Shown here piece by piece: positions 14,775-22,983 of a stretch of DNA of 38,437 bases (positions are counted from its first letter, which is position 1; every line of letters starts with the position of its first letter). The notes beneath the pieces were generated by a model, which worked only from the letters and a program-made list of their open reading frames with translations, did not search any database and was not told the origin of the DNA. The position numbers and the translations under genes are program-made. The stretch comes from Thermoactinomycetaceae bacterium (GTDB taxonomy: Bacteria > Bacillota > Bacilli > Thermoactinomycetales > Thermoactinomycetaceae), in contig JANWIG010000044.1 in assembly GCA_025449975.1 (NCBI GenBank), positions 1-38,437 of the forward strand, given 5' to 3'.

Positions 14775-15752
14775 ATGATCACCAATGGATACTTATCATT
14801 TGAGAAACCACTTGTTGAGCTGCGGGCGAAAATTGCTGAGCTCGAGAAGTTTATGCAAGATAAATCGATCGATTTAAGTGATGAAATCGCTATATTAGAA
14901 AAAAAAGCGGAAAAACTCGAAAAAGAGATCTATGGGAATTTAACTACTTGGCAAAAGGTGCAAATTGCCCGGCATACCAGTAGACCCACTACGTTATACT
15001 ATATTAAATCGATATTTACTGACTTTATGGAGCTTCGGGGGGATCGCCTGTATCGGGATGACCAATCGATTATCGGCGGGATTGCGAAGCTGGATGGACG
15101 CCCAGTCACCATTATTGGACAAGAGCGTGGAACAGATACGAAAGATAAAATTGCGCGAAATTTTGGATTACCTCATCCCGAAGGTTATCGGAAAGCGTTG
15201 CGTTTAATGCAACAAGCCAATAAATTTGGACGCCCGATTATCACCTTTATCGATACCCAAGGTGCCTTTCCAGGAATTGAAGCGGAAGAAAGAGGGCAAA
15301 GTGAGGCGATTGCGCGCAATTTAAGAGAAATGGCTGGCTTTACTGTTCCGATTATCTGTGTGGTAACGGGTGAAGGCGGCAGCGGTGGAGCACTTGCCAT
15401 CGGTGTAGGAAATCGTTTACTTATGCTTGAACACGCCTATTACTCGGTGATCACTCCAGAGGGGGCAGCAGCGATTTTATGGCGAGATGCTTCGAAAGCA
15501 CAGGAAGCGGCGGAAGCGTTAAAGATTACCTCTGCTGATCTGAAAGCGCTTGGAGTGATCGATGAAATCGTTCCTGAACCCAAAGGTGGTGCGCATCGAA
15601 ATCCCGAACAGCAAGCTGCGTTTATTAAGAAAGCGATTGTAAAACATCTTAATTCACTGCTAAAATTAACGCCGGATGAGTTATTGGAAGATCGTTATCA
15701 AAAATATGCGCAAATTGGAAATTACTTAGAACCCAGCAAAGGAAGCCGCTAG
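14775..15752 (+). CDS. accA: acetyl-CoA carboxylase carboxyltransferase subunit alpha
   Basis: The 325-residue protein has the AccA layout: an N-terminal coiled-coil stretch (about 8-55), then [69 protein letters not shown] and the [17 protein letters not shown] segment that helps build the oxyanion hole. It forms the alpha2-beta2 carboxyltransferase with AccD. A GGGAGGAAG site lies 5 bases before the ATG. The stop codon is inside a hairpin that serves as terminator. Confidence 0.97.
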   Translation: MITNGYLSFEKPLVELRAKIAELEKFMQDKSIDLSDEIAILEKKAEKLEKEIYGNLTTWQKVQIARHTSRPTTLYYIKSIFTDFMELRGDRLYRDDQSIIGGIAKLDGRPVTIIGQERGTDTKDKIARNFGLPHPEGYRKALRLMQQANKFGRPIITFIDTQGAFPGIEAEERGQSEAIARNLREMAGFTVPIICVVTGEGGSGGALAIGVGNRLLMLEHAYYSVITPEGAAAILWRDASKAQEAAEALKITSADLKALGVIDEIVPEPKGGAHRNPEQQAAFIKKAIVKHLNSLLKLTPDELLEDRYQKYAQIGNYLEPSKGSR

Positions 15753-15767
15753 GCGGTTTTCCTTTTT
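15741..15767 (+). terminator. Terminator overlapping the end of accA
   Basis: GGAAGCCGC (15741-15749) pairs with GCGGTTTTCC (15753-15762) with one mismatch region, followed by five T. The accA stop codon lies in the loop. Confidence 0.65.
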
Positions 15768-15781
15768 ATTCTTTATGGTCA

Positions 15782-15806
15782 TTTTTTGTCCCTATGGGAC
15801 AAAAAA
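15782..15806. repeat. Perfect inverted repeat in the pfkA leader
   Basis: TTTTTTGTCCC and GGGACAAAAAA are exact complements around a TAT centre and end 5 bases before the AAAGGAGG site of pfkA. In RNA this makes a hairpin close to the ribosome binding site; in DNA it could be an operator. The role is unknown. Confidence 0.5.
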
Positions 15807-15823
15807 GTATAAAGGAGGAAATG

Positions 15824-16780
15824 ATGAAGCGAATTGGCGTGTTAACCAGTGGTGGTGATTCACCTGGGATGAATGCGGCGATTCGAGCCGTTGTCCGTAG
15901 TGGAATCTATCAAGGATTGGATGTTTACGGAATTTATCGCGGCTTTAAAGGGCTAATTGAAGGAAGCATTCAGCCTTTGACGTTGCGTTCCGTTGGCAAT
16001 ATTATCCATCGCGGAGGGACGATTCTTTTTAGTGCGCGTTGTGAGGAATTTGAGACAGAGGAAGGGCAACATAAAGCGATTGCTCAGCTAAAAAAGTTAG
16101 GGATCCATGGATTAGTAGTGATCGGTGGAGATGGTTCGTTTCGCGGGGCTGAACGGTTATCCCAAAAGGGAGTTGCAACCATCGGGATCCCCGGAACGAT
16201 TGATAATGATATTGCTGGCACAGAATATACGATTGGTTTCGATACGGCAGTCAATACAGTGATCGAAGCGCTGGATAAAATTCGCGACTCGGCCTCTTCG
16301 CATGATCGGATCTTTGTAGTAGAAGTGATGGGAAGAGATACTGGGAAGATTGCACTATGGGCTGGATTAGCTGGTGGAGCAGAATCGATTATTGTTCCTG
16401 AAATGCCTATTCAGGTGGAAGAGGTATGGGCTCGTCTCGAGAGAAGCAGGGCCAGTGGCAAGAATCATAGCATTATTTTGGTGACGGAAGGAACCAATAG
16501 TGCTGCCGAGGTTGTCGATGAGTTAAAACAGCGGAACTTGGATATAAGAATGACTGTATTGGGACATATTCAGCGAGGAGGAGTACCGACGGCATTGGAT
16601 CGCGTATTGGCAAGCAAGATGGGAGCCAAAGCAGTGGAATGTTTACGGCAAGGAGCTTCCGGTGAAATGATTGCGATCCAGAAAAATGAATTGATTCATT
16701 TGCCTTTTGCTAAAGCAAGAGAACAGGCAAAACCATCCGTGGAGCCGATGCTAGAATTGGCAAAAATGCTATCCATCTAA
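15824..16780 (+). CDS. pfkA: ATP-dependent 6-phosphofructokinase
   Basis: The 318-residue protein phosphorylates fructose 6-phosphate to fructose 1,6-bisphosphate. It shows the ATP-binding GVLTSGGDSPGMNAAIR start, GGDGSFRGA, the catalytic GTIDNDIAGT with its Asp, GFDTAVNT, MGRDTGKIALWAGLAGGAE and HIQRGG. Length matches the bacterial allosteric PfkA (319 in B. subtilis). Of two adjacent ATG codons the second (15824) has the better distance to AAAGGAGG (15811-15818). An upstream open stretch from 15794 lies in the inverted repeat and is not coding. It is followed by pyk after 123 bases, and the two are probably co-transcribed. Confidence 0.97.
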   Translation: MKRIGVLTSGGDSPGMNAAIRAVVRSGIYQGLDVYGIYRGFKGLIEGSIQPLTLRSVGNIIHRGGTILFSARCEEFETEEGQHKAIAQLKKLGIHGLVVIGGDGSFRGAERLSQKGVATIGIPGTIDNDIAGTEYTIGFDTAVNTVIEALDKIRDSASSHDRIFVVEVMGRDTGKIALWAGLAGGAESIIVPEMPIQVEEVWARLERSRASGKNHSIILVTEGTNSAAEVVDELKQRNLDIRMTVLGHIQRGGVPTALDRVLASKMGAKAVECLRQGASGEMIAIQKNELIHLPFAKAREQAKPSVEPMLELAKMLSI

Positions 16781-16903
16781 ATTTATCTGCTTCCTCTCTC
16801 GTTTCTTGGTGATTCTTCAATATAAAACCAATTATTTTATTAAGATTATTTTGCATCTACTGGTTCGTTTCAGGTAACTACGTAGATAAAGGGGCGAATA
16901 CAT

Positions 16904-18658
16904 ATGGTGAGAAAAACAAAAATCGTTTGTACAATTGGTCCAGCGAGTGAAGATGTGGCGACATTGCGGAAGTTGATCGCCAGTGGAATGAATGTTGCTC
17001 GGTTAAATTTTTCACATGGCTCCCATGAGGAACATGGAAGACGAATCCGGAATATTCGTCAAGCCGCTAAAGAAGAAGGCAAAATCGTAGCTATATTGTT
17101 GGATACACAAGGTCCTGAGATTCGGACAGGAGACTTGACTGTACCCGAGGTAGAGTTGTTCACAGGGGCGCGTTTTACTTTGACAACAGAGAAAATCAAA
17201 GGAAACCATGAGCGAGTTTCCGTTACTTATGAGGGATTGCCTGATGATGTCTCTCCAGGATCTGTGATCTTGATCGACGATGGTTTGATTGGCTTAAAAG
17301 TGGAGCGGGTCGAAGGTCGGGAGATCCAGTGTCTGGTGACCAATGGGGGCATTTTAAAAAGTCGAAAGGGAGTTAATCTGCCTGGACAGAAAGTGAATTT
17401 GCCAGGGATTACGGAGAAAGATATCAACGATATTTTATTTGGGATTGAACAAAAAGTAGACTTTATCGCAGCTTCTTTTATTCGCAAAGCAGAAGATGTG
17501 ATTGAGATTCGGCGAATTCTCGAGGAGAACGGTAGCGAGATCCAGATCATTGCTAAAATCGAGAATCAAGAAGGAGTAGAAAATCTCGATGAGATTCTAA
17601 AAGTTTCAGATGGTTTAATGATTGCTCGTGGTGATTTGGGCGTAGAGATCTCCGCTGAGGAAGTTCCGCTTGTACAGAAAAAAGCGATTCGCGCGTGTAA
17701 CCTTTCGGGTAAGCCAGTGATTACGGCAACGCAAATGCTGGACTCCATGCAACGGAATCCGCGGCCTACGAGGGCAGAAGCGAGCGATGTGGCGAACGCT
17801 ATTTTTGATGGAACCGATGCGATTATGCTATCAGGGGAGACGGCGATTGGTCGCTATCCCGTTAAATCCGTTCAAACGATGGCGCGAATTGCTGAACGAA
17901 TCGAAGCAGCACTCGATTATCAGGAAATGTTTCACTTGCGCAGTCGGGAAGTGAATCAAAGTATTACGGATTCGATTAGTCAAGCGGTGGTTTCTACGGC
18001 AGCTAGGTTAGAATGTGCGGCGATCATCACTTCGACGGAAAGCGGGTATACAGCCAGTATTGTTTCGAAATATCGTCCCAAAGCATTGATTATCGCTGTG
18101 ACCCCCAATGATGCGGTGATTCGCAGACTTGCGTTGGTGTGGGGAGTACATGCCGTCAGAGGTGCAAAGTGCCGAACGACGGATGATATGTTAAAAATAG
18201 CGATCACTGCATCGTTGACAACTACCTATGTCAGTCAAGGGGATTTGGTTGTGATTACGGCAGGTGTTCCAGTGGGGCATCCAGGTACCACCAATCTAAT
18301 GAAAGTACATGTGATTGGCGGTGTGCTGATGCAAGGGCAAGGAATTGGTAAGAAAGTTGTATGTGGTCCTGTCGTGATTGGATCGACAGCAGAAGAAATA
18401 CGCCAGAAAATGGTGGATGGCGGAATTATAGTGACCCATTCGACGGATCGGGATATGCTGGACTCCTTTTATCGAGCTGCGGCAATTATCACAGAGGAAG
18501 GTGGTCTGACTTCTCACGCAGCCGTTGTGGGTGTAAATATGGGTATTCCTGTGATCGTTGGGGTACAGGGAGCGATGTATGCTCTACAAAATGAAAAAGA
18601 GATTACTGTTGATGCGGATCGTGGTCATATCTATTCAGGACGCGCCAATGTTTTATAA
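16904..18658 (+). CDS. pyk: pyruvate kinase with C-terminal PEP-utiliser domain
   Basis: The 584-residue protein converts PEP and ADP to pyruvate and ATP. The TIM barrel shows [27 protein letters not shown], the active-site [38 protein letters not shown] and [17 protein letters not shown]; a C-terminal allosteric domain follows. From about residue 478 there is an extra PEP-utiliser-type swivelling domain with [11 protein letters not shown] (His538). This extension is known from Bacillus and Geobacillus enzymes, where it affects stability or effector response rather than being required for catalysis. The start ATG 16904 follows GGGGCG. A strong two-way hairpin ends the gene. Confidence 0.97.
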   Translation: MVRKTKIVCTIGPASEDVATLRKLIASGMNVARLNFSHGSHEEHGRRIRNIRQAAKEEGKIVAILLDTQGPEIRTGDLTVPEVELFTGARFTLTTEKIKGNHERVSVTYEGLPDDVSPGSVILIDDGLIGLKVERVEGREIQCLVTNGGILKSRKGVNLPGQKVNLPGITEKDINDILFGIEQKVDFIAASFIRKAEDVIEIRRILEENGSEIQIIAKIENQEGVENLDEILKVSDGLMIARGDLGVEISAEEVPLVQKKAIRACNLSGKPVITATQMLDSMQRNPRPTRAEASDVANAIFDGTDAIMLSGETAIGRYPVKSVQTMARIAERIEAALDYQEMFHLRSREVNQSITDSISQAVVSTAARLECAAIITSTESGYTASIVSKYRPKALIIAVTPNDAVIRRLALVWGVHAVRGAKCRTTDDMLKIAITASLTTTYVSQGDLVVITAGVPVGHPGTTNLMKVHVIGGVLMQGQGIGKKVVCGPVVIGSTAEEIRQKMVDGGIIVTHSTDRDMLDSFYRAAAIITEEGGLTSHAAVVGVNMGIPVIVGVQGAMYALQNEKEITVDADRGHIYSGRANVL

Positions 18659-18660
18659 AT

Positions 18661-18696
18661 AAAAAGAAGCGCTAATCCAAATCAGCGCTTCTTTTT
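18661..18696. terminator. Bidirectional terminator between pyk and the minus-strand micro-ORF
   Basis: AAAAAGAAGCGCT (18661-18673) and AGCGCTTCTTTTT (18684-18696) form a perfect 13-bp stem with A-tracts and T-tracts on either side, so it can work on both strands. It starts 2 bases after the pyk stop and ends 9 bases from the micro-ORF stop. Confidence 0.88.
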
Positions 18697-18705
18697 ATTT
18701 CCGCT

Positions 18706-18780
18706 TTAGATTAAGCGGAGTCTTGGATAGATCCACCAACGTAACTTTTTTCTTCTACGAATTCTTTTTCGAAGTTTCAT
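18706..18780 (-). CDS. unrecognised 24-residue, strongly basic micro-ORF
   Basis: On the minus strand an ATG at 18780 opens 24 codons beginning MKLRKRIRRRKK and ending in a hydrophobic LRLI. A perfect AAAGGAGG (18791-18798) lies about 10 bases upstream, the best ribosome binding site class in the window. The product has 8 Arg and 4 Lys, no acidic residues, and a central Trp-Trp-Ile-Tyr-Pro. The stop is followed by a strong terminator, so the ORF has its own start and end signals. No leader sequence, Cys or processing site is seen. It could be a DNA- or membrane-binding micropeptide, a cationic toxic peptide, or a regulatory leader; I cannot choose. No clear promoter was found, and other minus-strand signals between 18800 and 19000 are weak. 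Confidence 0.55.
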   Translation of the reverse strand: MKLRKRIRRRKKLRWWIYPRLRLI

Positions 18781-18987
18781 AAGAGTTTGCCTCCTTTCAT
18801 TTTGTTTTTTCAATGAATTTGGAAAAGTTTATTTAACCCTACTTGATCTTCAGATGACATGTTTTTGATATAAAAAAATCCTTTTACTCTTTATTCTAAC
18901 CAGATTAAGTTGGTTTGGCTATTCCCATTATGTGAGTGGAAACAAGAAAATATGTGTTCATTTGCTTTTATCTGCGATTCATTTTTT

Positions 18988-18996
18988 TGATATAAT
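18988..18996 (+). promoter_or_regulatory. Extended -10 promoter for the thioesterase-fxsA pair
   Basis: TGATATAAT (18988-18996) is a perfect extended -10 element 40 bases before the GTG start. The -35 region (TTTTAT-like near 18967) is weak. Confidence 0.5.
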
Positions 18997-19035
18997 ATCT
19001 AACTGAAAGATTAACTCTAGGAGGGCGCAAGTTTA

Positions 19036-19479
19036 GTGACACAAAATAATGAAAAGTTTGTTTCAGAGACCGAATTGCGTGTGCGTTATCAAGAAACAGA
19101 TCAAATGGGAGTTGTATACCATACCAACTATCTCGTCTGGTTTGAAGTAGGGCGATCTTCTTGGGTACGGGAATTAGGAATATCTTACCGTGAACTGGAA
19201 AAAATGGGATTATTGTTGCCCTTGATCGATGCCTATTGCCAATATCGTTCACCTGCGCGCTATGATGATGAAATCATTGTTCGTACACATGTAGGAGAAG
19301 TAAGTCGGTCTAAACTGGCTTTTTATTATGAGATTTTGCGTAAAGAAGATGCTAAATTATTAGCGAAGGGAAAAACAACACATCTTTGGGTGAATCGGCA
19401 AATGAAAAGAGTCGATGTGCAAAAGGACTATCCAGAGGTGTATCAGCTGATATCGAGAAATAGTGTTGAAGGAAGTTGA
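19036..19479 (+). CDS. acyl-CoA thioesterase, YbgC/4-hydroxybenzoyl-CoA thioesterase type
   Basis: The 147-residue protein is a single hot-dog domain. The YbgC-type signature YQETDQMGVVYHTNYLVWFE (about 15-34) includes the catalytic Asp and the conserved His-Thr-Asn-Tyr. ARYDDEIIVRTHV and KTTHLWVN fit the rest of the fold. Such enzymes hydrolyse short- or medium-chain acyl-CoA; the exact substrate cannot be read. The start is GTG 19036, 8 bases after AGGAGGGCG. It shares one base with the next gene (fxsA), which implies translational coupling. Confidence 0.85.
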   Translation: MTQNNEKFVSETELRVRYQETDQMGVVYHTNYLVWFEVGRSSWVRELGISYRELEKMGLLLPLIDAYCQYRSPARYDDEIIVRTHVGEVSRSKLAFYYEILRKEDAKLLAKGKTTHLWVNRQMKRVDVQKDYPEVYQLISRNSVEGS

Positions 19480-19868
19480 TGGTATTGTTGTGGATTCTAG
19501 TCGTCATCGTGATTCTTGTCCCAATTCTTGAATTATGGGGGCTATTAACAGTTGGTCAACTAATTGGTACTATCCCTACTATTTTATTAGTGATTTTAAC
19601 AGGTGTGTTGGGCATTTATCTGGCAAGATTACAGGGTTTTAAAACCCTCCGTACCGCGCAAGAACAGATCATGCGGGGAGAGCCACCTGGTGAAGCAATT
19701 CTCGATGGAATCTGTATCCTGATCGGTGGCATTCTTCTATTCATTCCCGGTCTATTTACGGATGCACTTGGGTTGGTGCTACTCATCCCGTTTACGAGAA
19801 AAGGAGTAAAAATGATGCTGTTTAAAGGATTGGAAAAGATGGTGCAGCGACGGATGTACAGACCTTAA
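19479..19868 (+). CDS. fxsA: FxsA-family membrane protein
   Basis: The 129-residue protein has FxsA features: hydrophobic segments near 2-18, 23-45 and 70-98, the GVLGIYLARLQGFKTL loop after the second segment, GEPPGEAILDGICILIGGILLFIPGLFTDALGLVLLIP and a basic Arg-rich tail. E. coli FxsA relieves F-plasmid exclusion of phage T7; the native role in Bacillota is unknown. TTG 19476 is possible, but ATG 19479, which overlaps the upstream stop, is better spaced from GAAGGAAG. Its place between pyk and ytvI is the same as that of ytzA/fxsA in B. subtilis. Confidence 0.88.
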   Translation: MVLLWILVVIVILVPILELWGLLTVGQLIGTIPTILLVILTGVLGIYLARLQGFKTLRTAQEQIMRGEPPGEAILDGICILIGGILLFIPGLFTDALGLVLLIPFTRKGVKMMLFKGLEKMVQRRMYRP

Positions 19869-19908
19869 GTAACACCAACTTCCCATCACCATCGACAGAT
19901 GAGACGAT

Positions 19909-21051
19909 TCAGTTCGTTGTCTGGGACTTGACCTTATTCTGACCGATGATGTAGTTCCAGAGATCTTTAAAGACATTGGCCTGAATTAAAGTTAATAGGA
20001 TGACGGTCAGAATGGGACCGATAATTAAGCCAAAGACACCAAAGACTTTCAGTCCGATAAATAAGGATATTAAGGTTACCAAGGGGTCCAGACCTACATG
20101 ATCAGCGACCAATTTGGGTTCAAGAAATTGCCGAACAACGATGATGACTCCATAGACGACCAATAGCCCAAGGGCGAGATTGATCTTATCCACCAAGAAC
20201 AGATAGATGCTCCAGGGGACGATGACTGCACCTACACCGAAATAAGGCAACAGATCGATCATGGCGATAAAAAAGGCGATACTGATCGCATGTTCAATTT
20301 GTAACACATATAGACCAATCAACATAATCAAACCCGTGATGGTAATGAGAGTAAGCTGTGCGATGATAAACCCGTATAGGGCTCGTTTTAGCCCATTGAA
20401 TACCAACCCACCTGTCTTCTGTAGATGAGTAGGCAAGAAAGTATACATATTTTTTTTGATTTTTGGCCAATCTAAACTGATGAAAAATGTAGCTAATATG
20501 ATCACGACAAATACGGTGATAAAATAAGGTAGATTACCGATAAAACTGCCGATTCCCGATAGTAAGCTGCTGATGAGCTCACTTGTTTTTTGCGCCATCA
20601 GATCAATGTTATTGGAAATGCTAATGGTAATGCTCTCCTGTTGTTGAGGATTGTTATTCAGATAATGTTGAACGGTTTCGACGATGGTATTGAAGTTTTT
20701 GTTTTCTTGAAAACTGTCCATAAAGGTTTGGCTTACTCGTTTGAAAAACTCAGGTAACTTTTGTGCTAAATTAGCCAAAGTTACGACGATTTCACTAATG
20801 AGGTAGACGGTAAAACTGCTGATTAGACCTAGTAATAACAGTAGGGCAAGCAATACGGCAAGCCATCGGGGGATCGGAGTTTTTTTCTCTAGCCAATCGA
20901 CCAAGGGTTCTAAAAGCATAGCAATAATCCAAGCGATGAGAAATGGATAGATCAGTGGGTAGAGAAAATAAAACCCTAAAATGATCCCGGTAATACTGAA
21001 AAGTACGATAAGAGTGCGAAGTAAAACTTGAAACCAATAGGACTGTGTCAT
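19909..21051 (-). CDS. ytvI: YtvI-like sporulation integral membrane protein (AI-2E transporter family)
   Basis: The 380-residue protein has the AI-2E/PerM layout: paired N-terminal membrane segments (about 10-55), a third near 60-85, a soluble stretch rich in Gln and Asn (about 90-160), and five further segments to about 365. The conserved GVGAVIVPWSIYLF, FLEPKLVADHVGLDPLVTLISLFIGLKVFGVFGLIIGP series is present. YtvI is linked to sporulation in B. subtilis, and the family includes exporters; the substrate is unknown. The start ATG 21051 follows GGAGGG. It converges with fxsA; no clear terminator is seen in the 40-base gap. Confidence 0.87.
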   Translation of the reverse strand: MTQSYWFQVLLRTLIVLFSITGIILGFYFLYPLIYPFLIAWIIAMLLEPLVDWLEKKTPIPRWLAVLLALLLLLGLISSFTVYLISEIVVTLANLAQKLPEFFKRVSQTFMDSFQENKNFNTIVETVQHYLNNNPQQQESITISISNNIDLMAQKTSELISSLLSGIGSFIGNLPYFITVFVVIILATFFISLDWPKIKKNMYTFLPTHLQKTGGLVFNGLKRALYGFIIAQLTLITITGLIMLIGLYVLQIEHAISIAFFIAMIDLLPYFGVGAVIVPWSIYLFLVDKINLALGLLVVYGVIIVVRQFLEPKLVADHVGLDPLVTLISLFIGLKVFGVFGLIIGPILTVILLTLIQANVFKDLWNYIIGQNKVKSQTTN

Positions 21052-21163
21052 CAGTTACCCTCCAAAAGGAAGTAGAAATGGTGAATAAAAGGTTACGGAC
21101 AGTTTGCGAAATTCAATGGAAGAGGGTAGAGTGAAACGACTATCACGTAACGCAATATAAAAC

Positions 21164-21172
21164 ATTATACCA
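21164..21172 (-). promoter_or_regulatory. Extended -10 promoter for ytvI
   Basis: On the minus strand TGGTATAAT forms a perfect extended -10 element about 113 bases before the ytvI start; the -35 is weak. Confidence 0.45.
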
Positions 21173-21515
21173 TTTTTTCTTTGGGCTAAAAGCGAGAACG
21201 GTTGTCCAAGAAAAGTCTTGCAAAAAATGGACCCGTTCCATTTTATTATATAAAATTTGGTTGATAGTGGATATGCTTGAATTTAAGAAACTTTTAATAG
21301 ACGAATCATAATAGGAATTAAGTACTTTATTTATATAGAAATATTTACTATACTTTTGAAGAAATATATTTATAAAAACTTATATGGATCAAGTAAAAGG
21401 ACGCGGAGCTGTTGTGAAAAAATGAGCTTACTGCGCTTAACCGTCGCTATTACTAGGGAATGAATGGAAAGCATATCTAATAGTCTTTATTTCTTATAAA
21501 TTGTATAGGATGATA
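21173..21515. other. Non-coding spacer between divergent ytvI and citZ
   Basis: The stretch is AT-rich, with no ORF that has a credible ribosome binding site. A GC-richer island near 21405-21460 contains only very short ORFs. No terminator or known riboswitch pattern is seen. Confidence 0.5.
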
Positions 21516-21538
21516 ATAAATCTATTTTATGATAAACT
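21516..21538 (+). promoter_or_regulatory. citZ promoter region with CcpC-like dyad
   Basis: ATAA-N7-TTAT (21516-21530) matches the dyad bound by CcpC, the citrate-responsive repressor of citZ and citB in B. subtilis. It overlaps a possible extended -10 (TGATAAACT, 21530-21538). In AT-rich DNA the match can arise by chance; the link to citZ is what makes it worth noting. Confidence 0.35.
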
Positions 21539-21636
21539 AAAAATATAGAGATGGGCATCATTCTTGCCAAGAGAATTGTTAGAAATATTGGCTTATTTTG
21601 CCCAAAGAATATTCACCCCTAAGGAGAGTGTTGATT

Positions 21637-22749
21637 GTGAGCATCGCAAAAGGATTGGAAGGCGTAGTAGCGCTAGAATCTAAAATTAGTTCCATTGTCG
21701 ATGGCGTGCTAACTTACTGTGGCTATGACATTGATGATTTAGCTACCAATGCAGAGTTTGAGGAAGTAGTGTTCCTACTATGGAATGGTCGCTTACCAAA
21801 TCAAACCGAATTGGATGAGTTAAAAGCAGCTCTGGACGAGCATGCGTCTCTTCCTGACGTGTTGATCGAACAAATTCGGTCTTATCCCAAAGATGCGCAT
21901 CCAATGGCCATATTGCGTACGGCTGTATCTTCACTAGCTATGTTTGATCCAAATGCGGATAAAAACGATCCAGAAATCGATTATATGAAAGCGATTAAGT
22001 TGACAGCAAAGATCCCAACGATTATCACTACTTATGCTCGTCTCCGTAAAGGTTTGGAACCGGTTGCACCTGAAGCAGGTCTCGGATTTGCTGGAAATTT
22101 CCTTTATATGCTCAATGGGGAAAAACCGACGGAAGTTGCCAAACGAGCGTTTGATAAGGCACTCATTTTACATGCAGACCATGAATTAAATGCTTCTACA
22201 TTTACAGCACGTGTGACCGCTGGAACATTGGCTGATATGTACTCTTCTGTTACCGCTGCGATTGGCGCATTGAAAGGACCTCTTCATGGTGGAGCCAATG
22301 AGGCAGTCATGAAAATGCTTGAAGAAATTGGAACATATGACCGTATAGCACAATATATTCAAGATAAATTGGAAAATAAAGAAAAGATCATGGGATTCGG
22401 ACATCGTGTCTATAAAAATGGTGACCCACGGGCCAAACATCTCAAAGAAATGTCTCGTCAATTAGGAGAACAAGTGGGAGATACTACATGGTTCGATATG
22501 TCCAATACGATTGAGCATATTGTTACGCAACAAAAAGGATTAAAACCAAATGTAGACTTCTATTCTGCATCTGTTTATACGTATCTAGGCATTGATCGGG
22601 ATCTCTTTACACCGATTTTTGCGATGAGCCGAATCAGTGGTTGGACTGCTCATATTATGGAACAATATTCCAACAATCGTTTAATTCGTCCGCGGGCGAA
22701 CTATATTGGACTGACTAATCAGTCATATGTGCCAATTGATCAGCGCTGA
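21637..22749 (+). CDS. citZ: citrate synthase
   Basis: The 370-residue protein condenses oxaloacetate and acetyl-CoA. It has IDGVLTYCGYDI-like N-terminal residues (VDGVLTYCGYDIDDLA), HADHELNASTFTARV, the catalytic His region GPLHGGANEAV, MGFGHRVYKNGDPRAK and the catalytic Asp segment NVDFYSASVYTYLGI. Length fits CitZ (372). The frame is open upstream to 21598, but AAGGAGAG is 8 bases before GTG 21637, and MSIAKGLEGV begins as homologues do. It heads the citZ-icd-mdh group, although a terminator-like hairpin follows. Confidence 0.96.
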   Translation: MSIAKGLEGVVALESKISSIVDGVLTYCGYDIDDLATNAEFEEVVFLLWNGRLPNQTELDELKAALDEHASLPDVLIEQIRSYPKDAHPMAILRTAVSSLAMFDPNADKNDPEIDYMKAIKLTAKIPTIITTYARLRKGLEPVAPEAGLGFAGNFLYMLNGEKPTEVAKRAFDKALILHADHELNASTFTARVTAGTLADMYSSVTAAIGALKGPLHGGANEAVMKMLEEIGTYDRIAQYIQDKLENKEKIMGFGHRVYKNGDPRAKHLKEMSRQLGEQVGDTTWFDMSNTIEHIVTQQKGLKPNVDFYSASVYTYLGIDRDLFTPIFAMSRISGWTAHIMEQYSNNRLIRPRANYIGLTNQSYVPIDQR

Positions 22750-22759
22750 AAAAGATAAG

Positions 22760-22801
22760 GCCGTCTTGCCCAGTTTAAATTTTTATGGTTAGACGGCTTT
22801 T
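22760..22801 (+). terminator. Hairpin between citZ and icd, probable (partial) terminator
   Basis: GCCGTCT (22760-22766) pairs with AGACGGC (22791-22797) and is followed by TTTTC. The loop is long (24 bases). It may reduce read-through from citZ into icd. Confidence 0.6.
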
Positions 22802-22859
22802 CAAGCGTAAACAGCCAGAAAAGGGCCAATATGAGTGATTGGTATCGAGAATTAAAGAT

Positions 22860-22887
22860 GGAAGTCACTTCCTGACTTATGTATAAT
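22860..22887 (+). promoter_or_regulatory. Possible icd promoter with adjacent palindrome
   Basis: GGAAGTCACTTCC (22860-22872) is a perfect palindrome around one base and lies 9 bases before TATAAT (22882-22887). The palindrome covers the expected -35 region, which suits an operator. The binding protein is unknown. Confidence 0.35.
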
Positions 22888-22983
22888 AATAGACGTGTTC
22901 TACATAAATTTTCGTTTAGAAAAAGATAAAAAACCGCTCACAAGTCAAAAAGAAAAAAAGAACTAGAATTAGGGGTGTTTGCT

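Noticed and set aside
18968-19252. Minus-strand ORF of 94 codons over the thioesterase start
   Set aside because: It overlaps a well-supported hot-dog thioesterase gene, crosses its promoter and has no ribosome binding site or recognisable motif.
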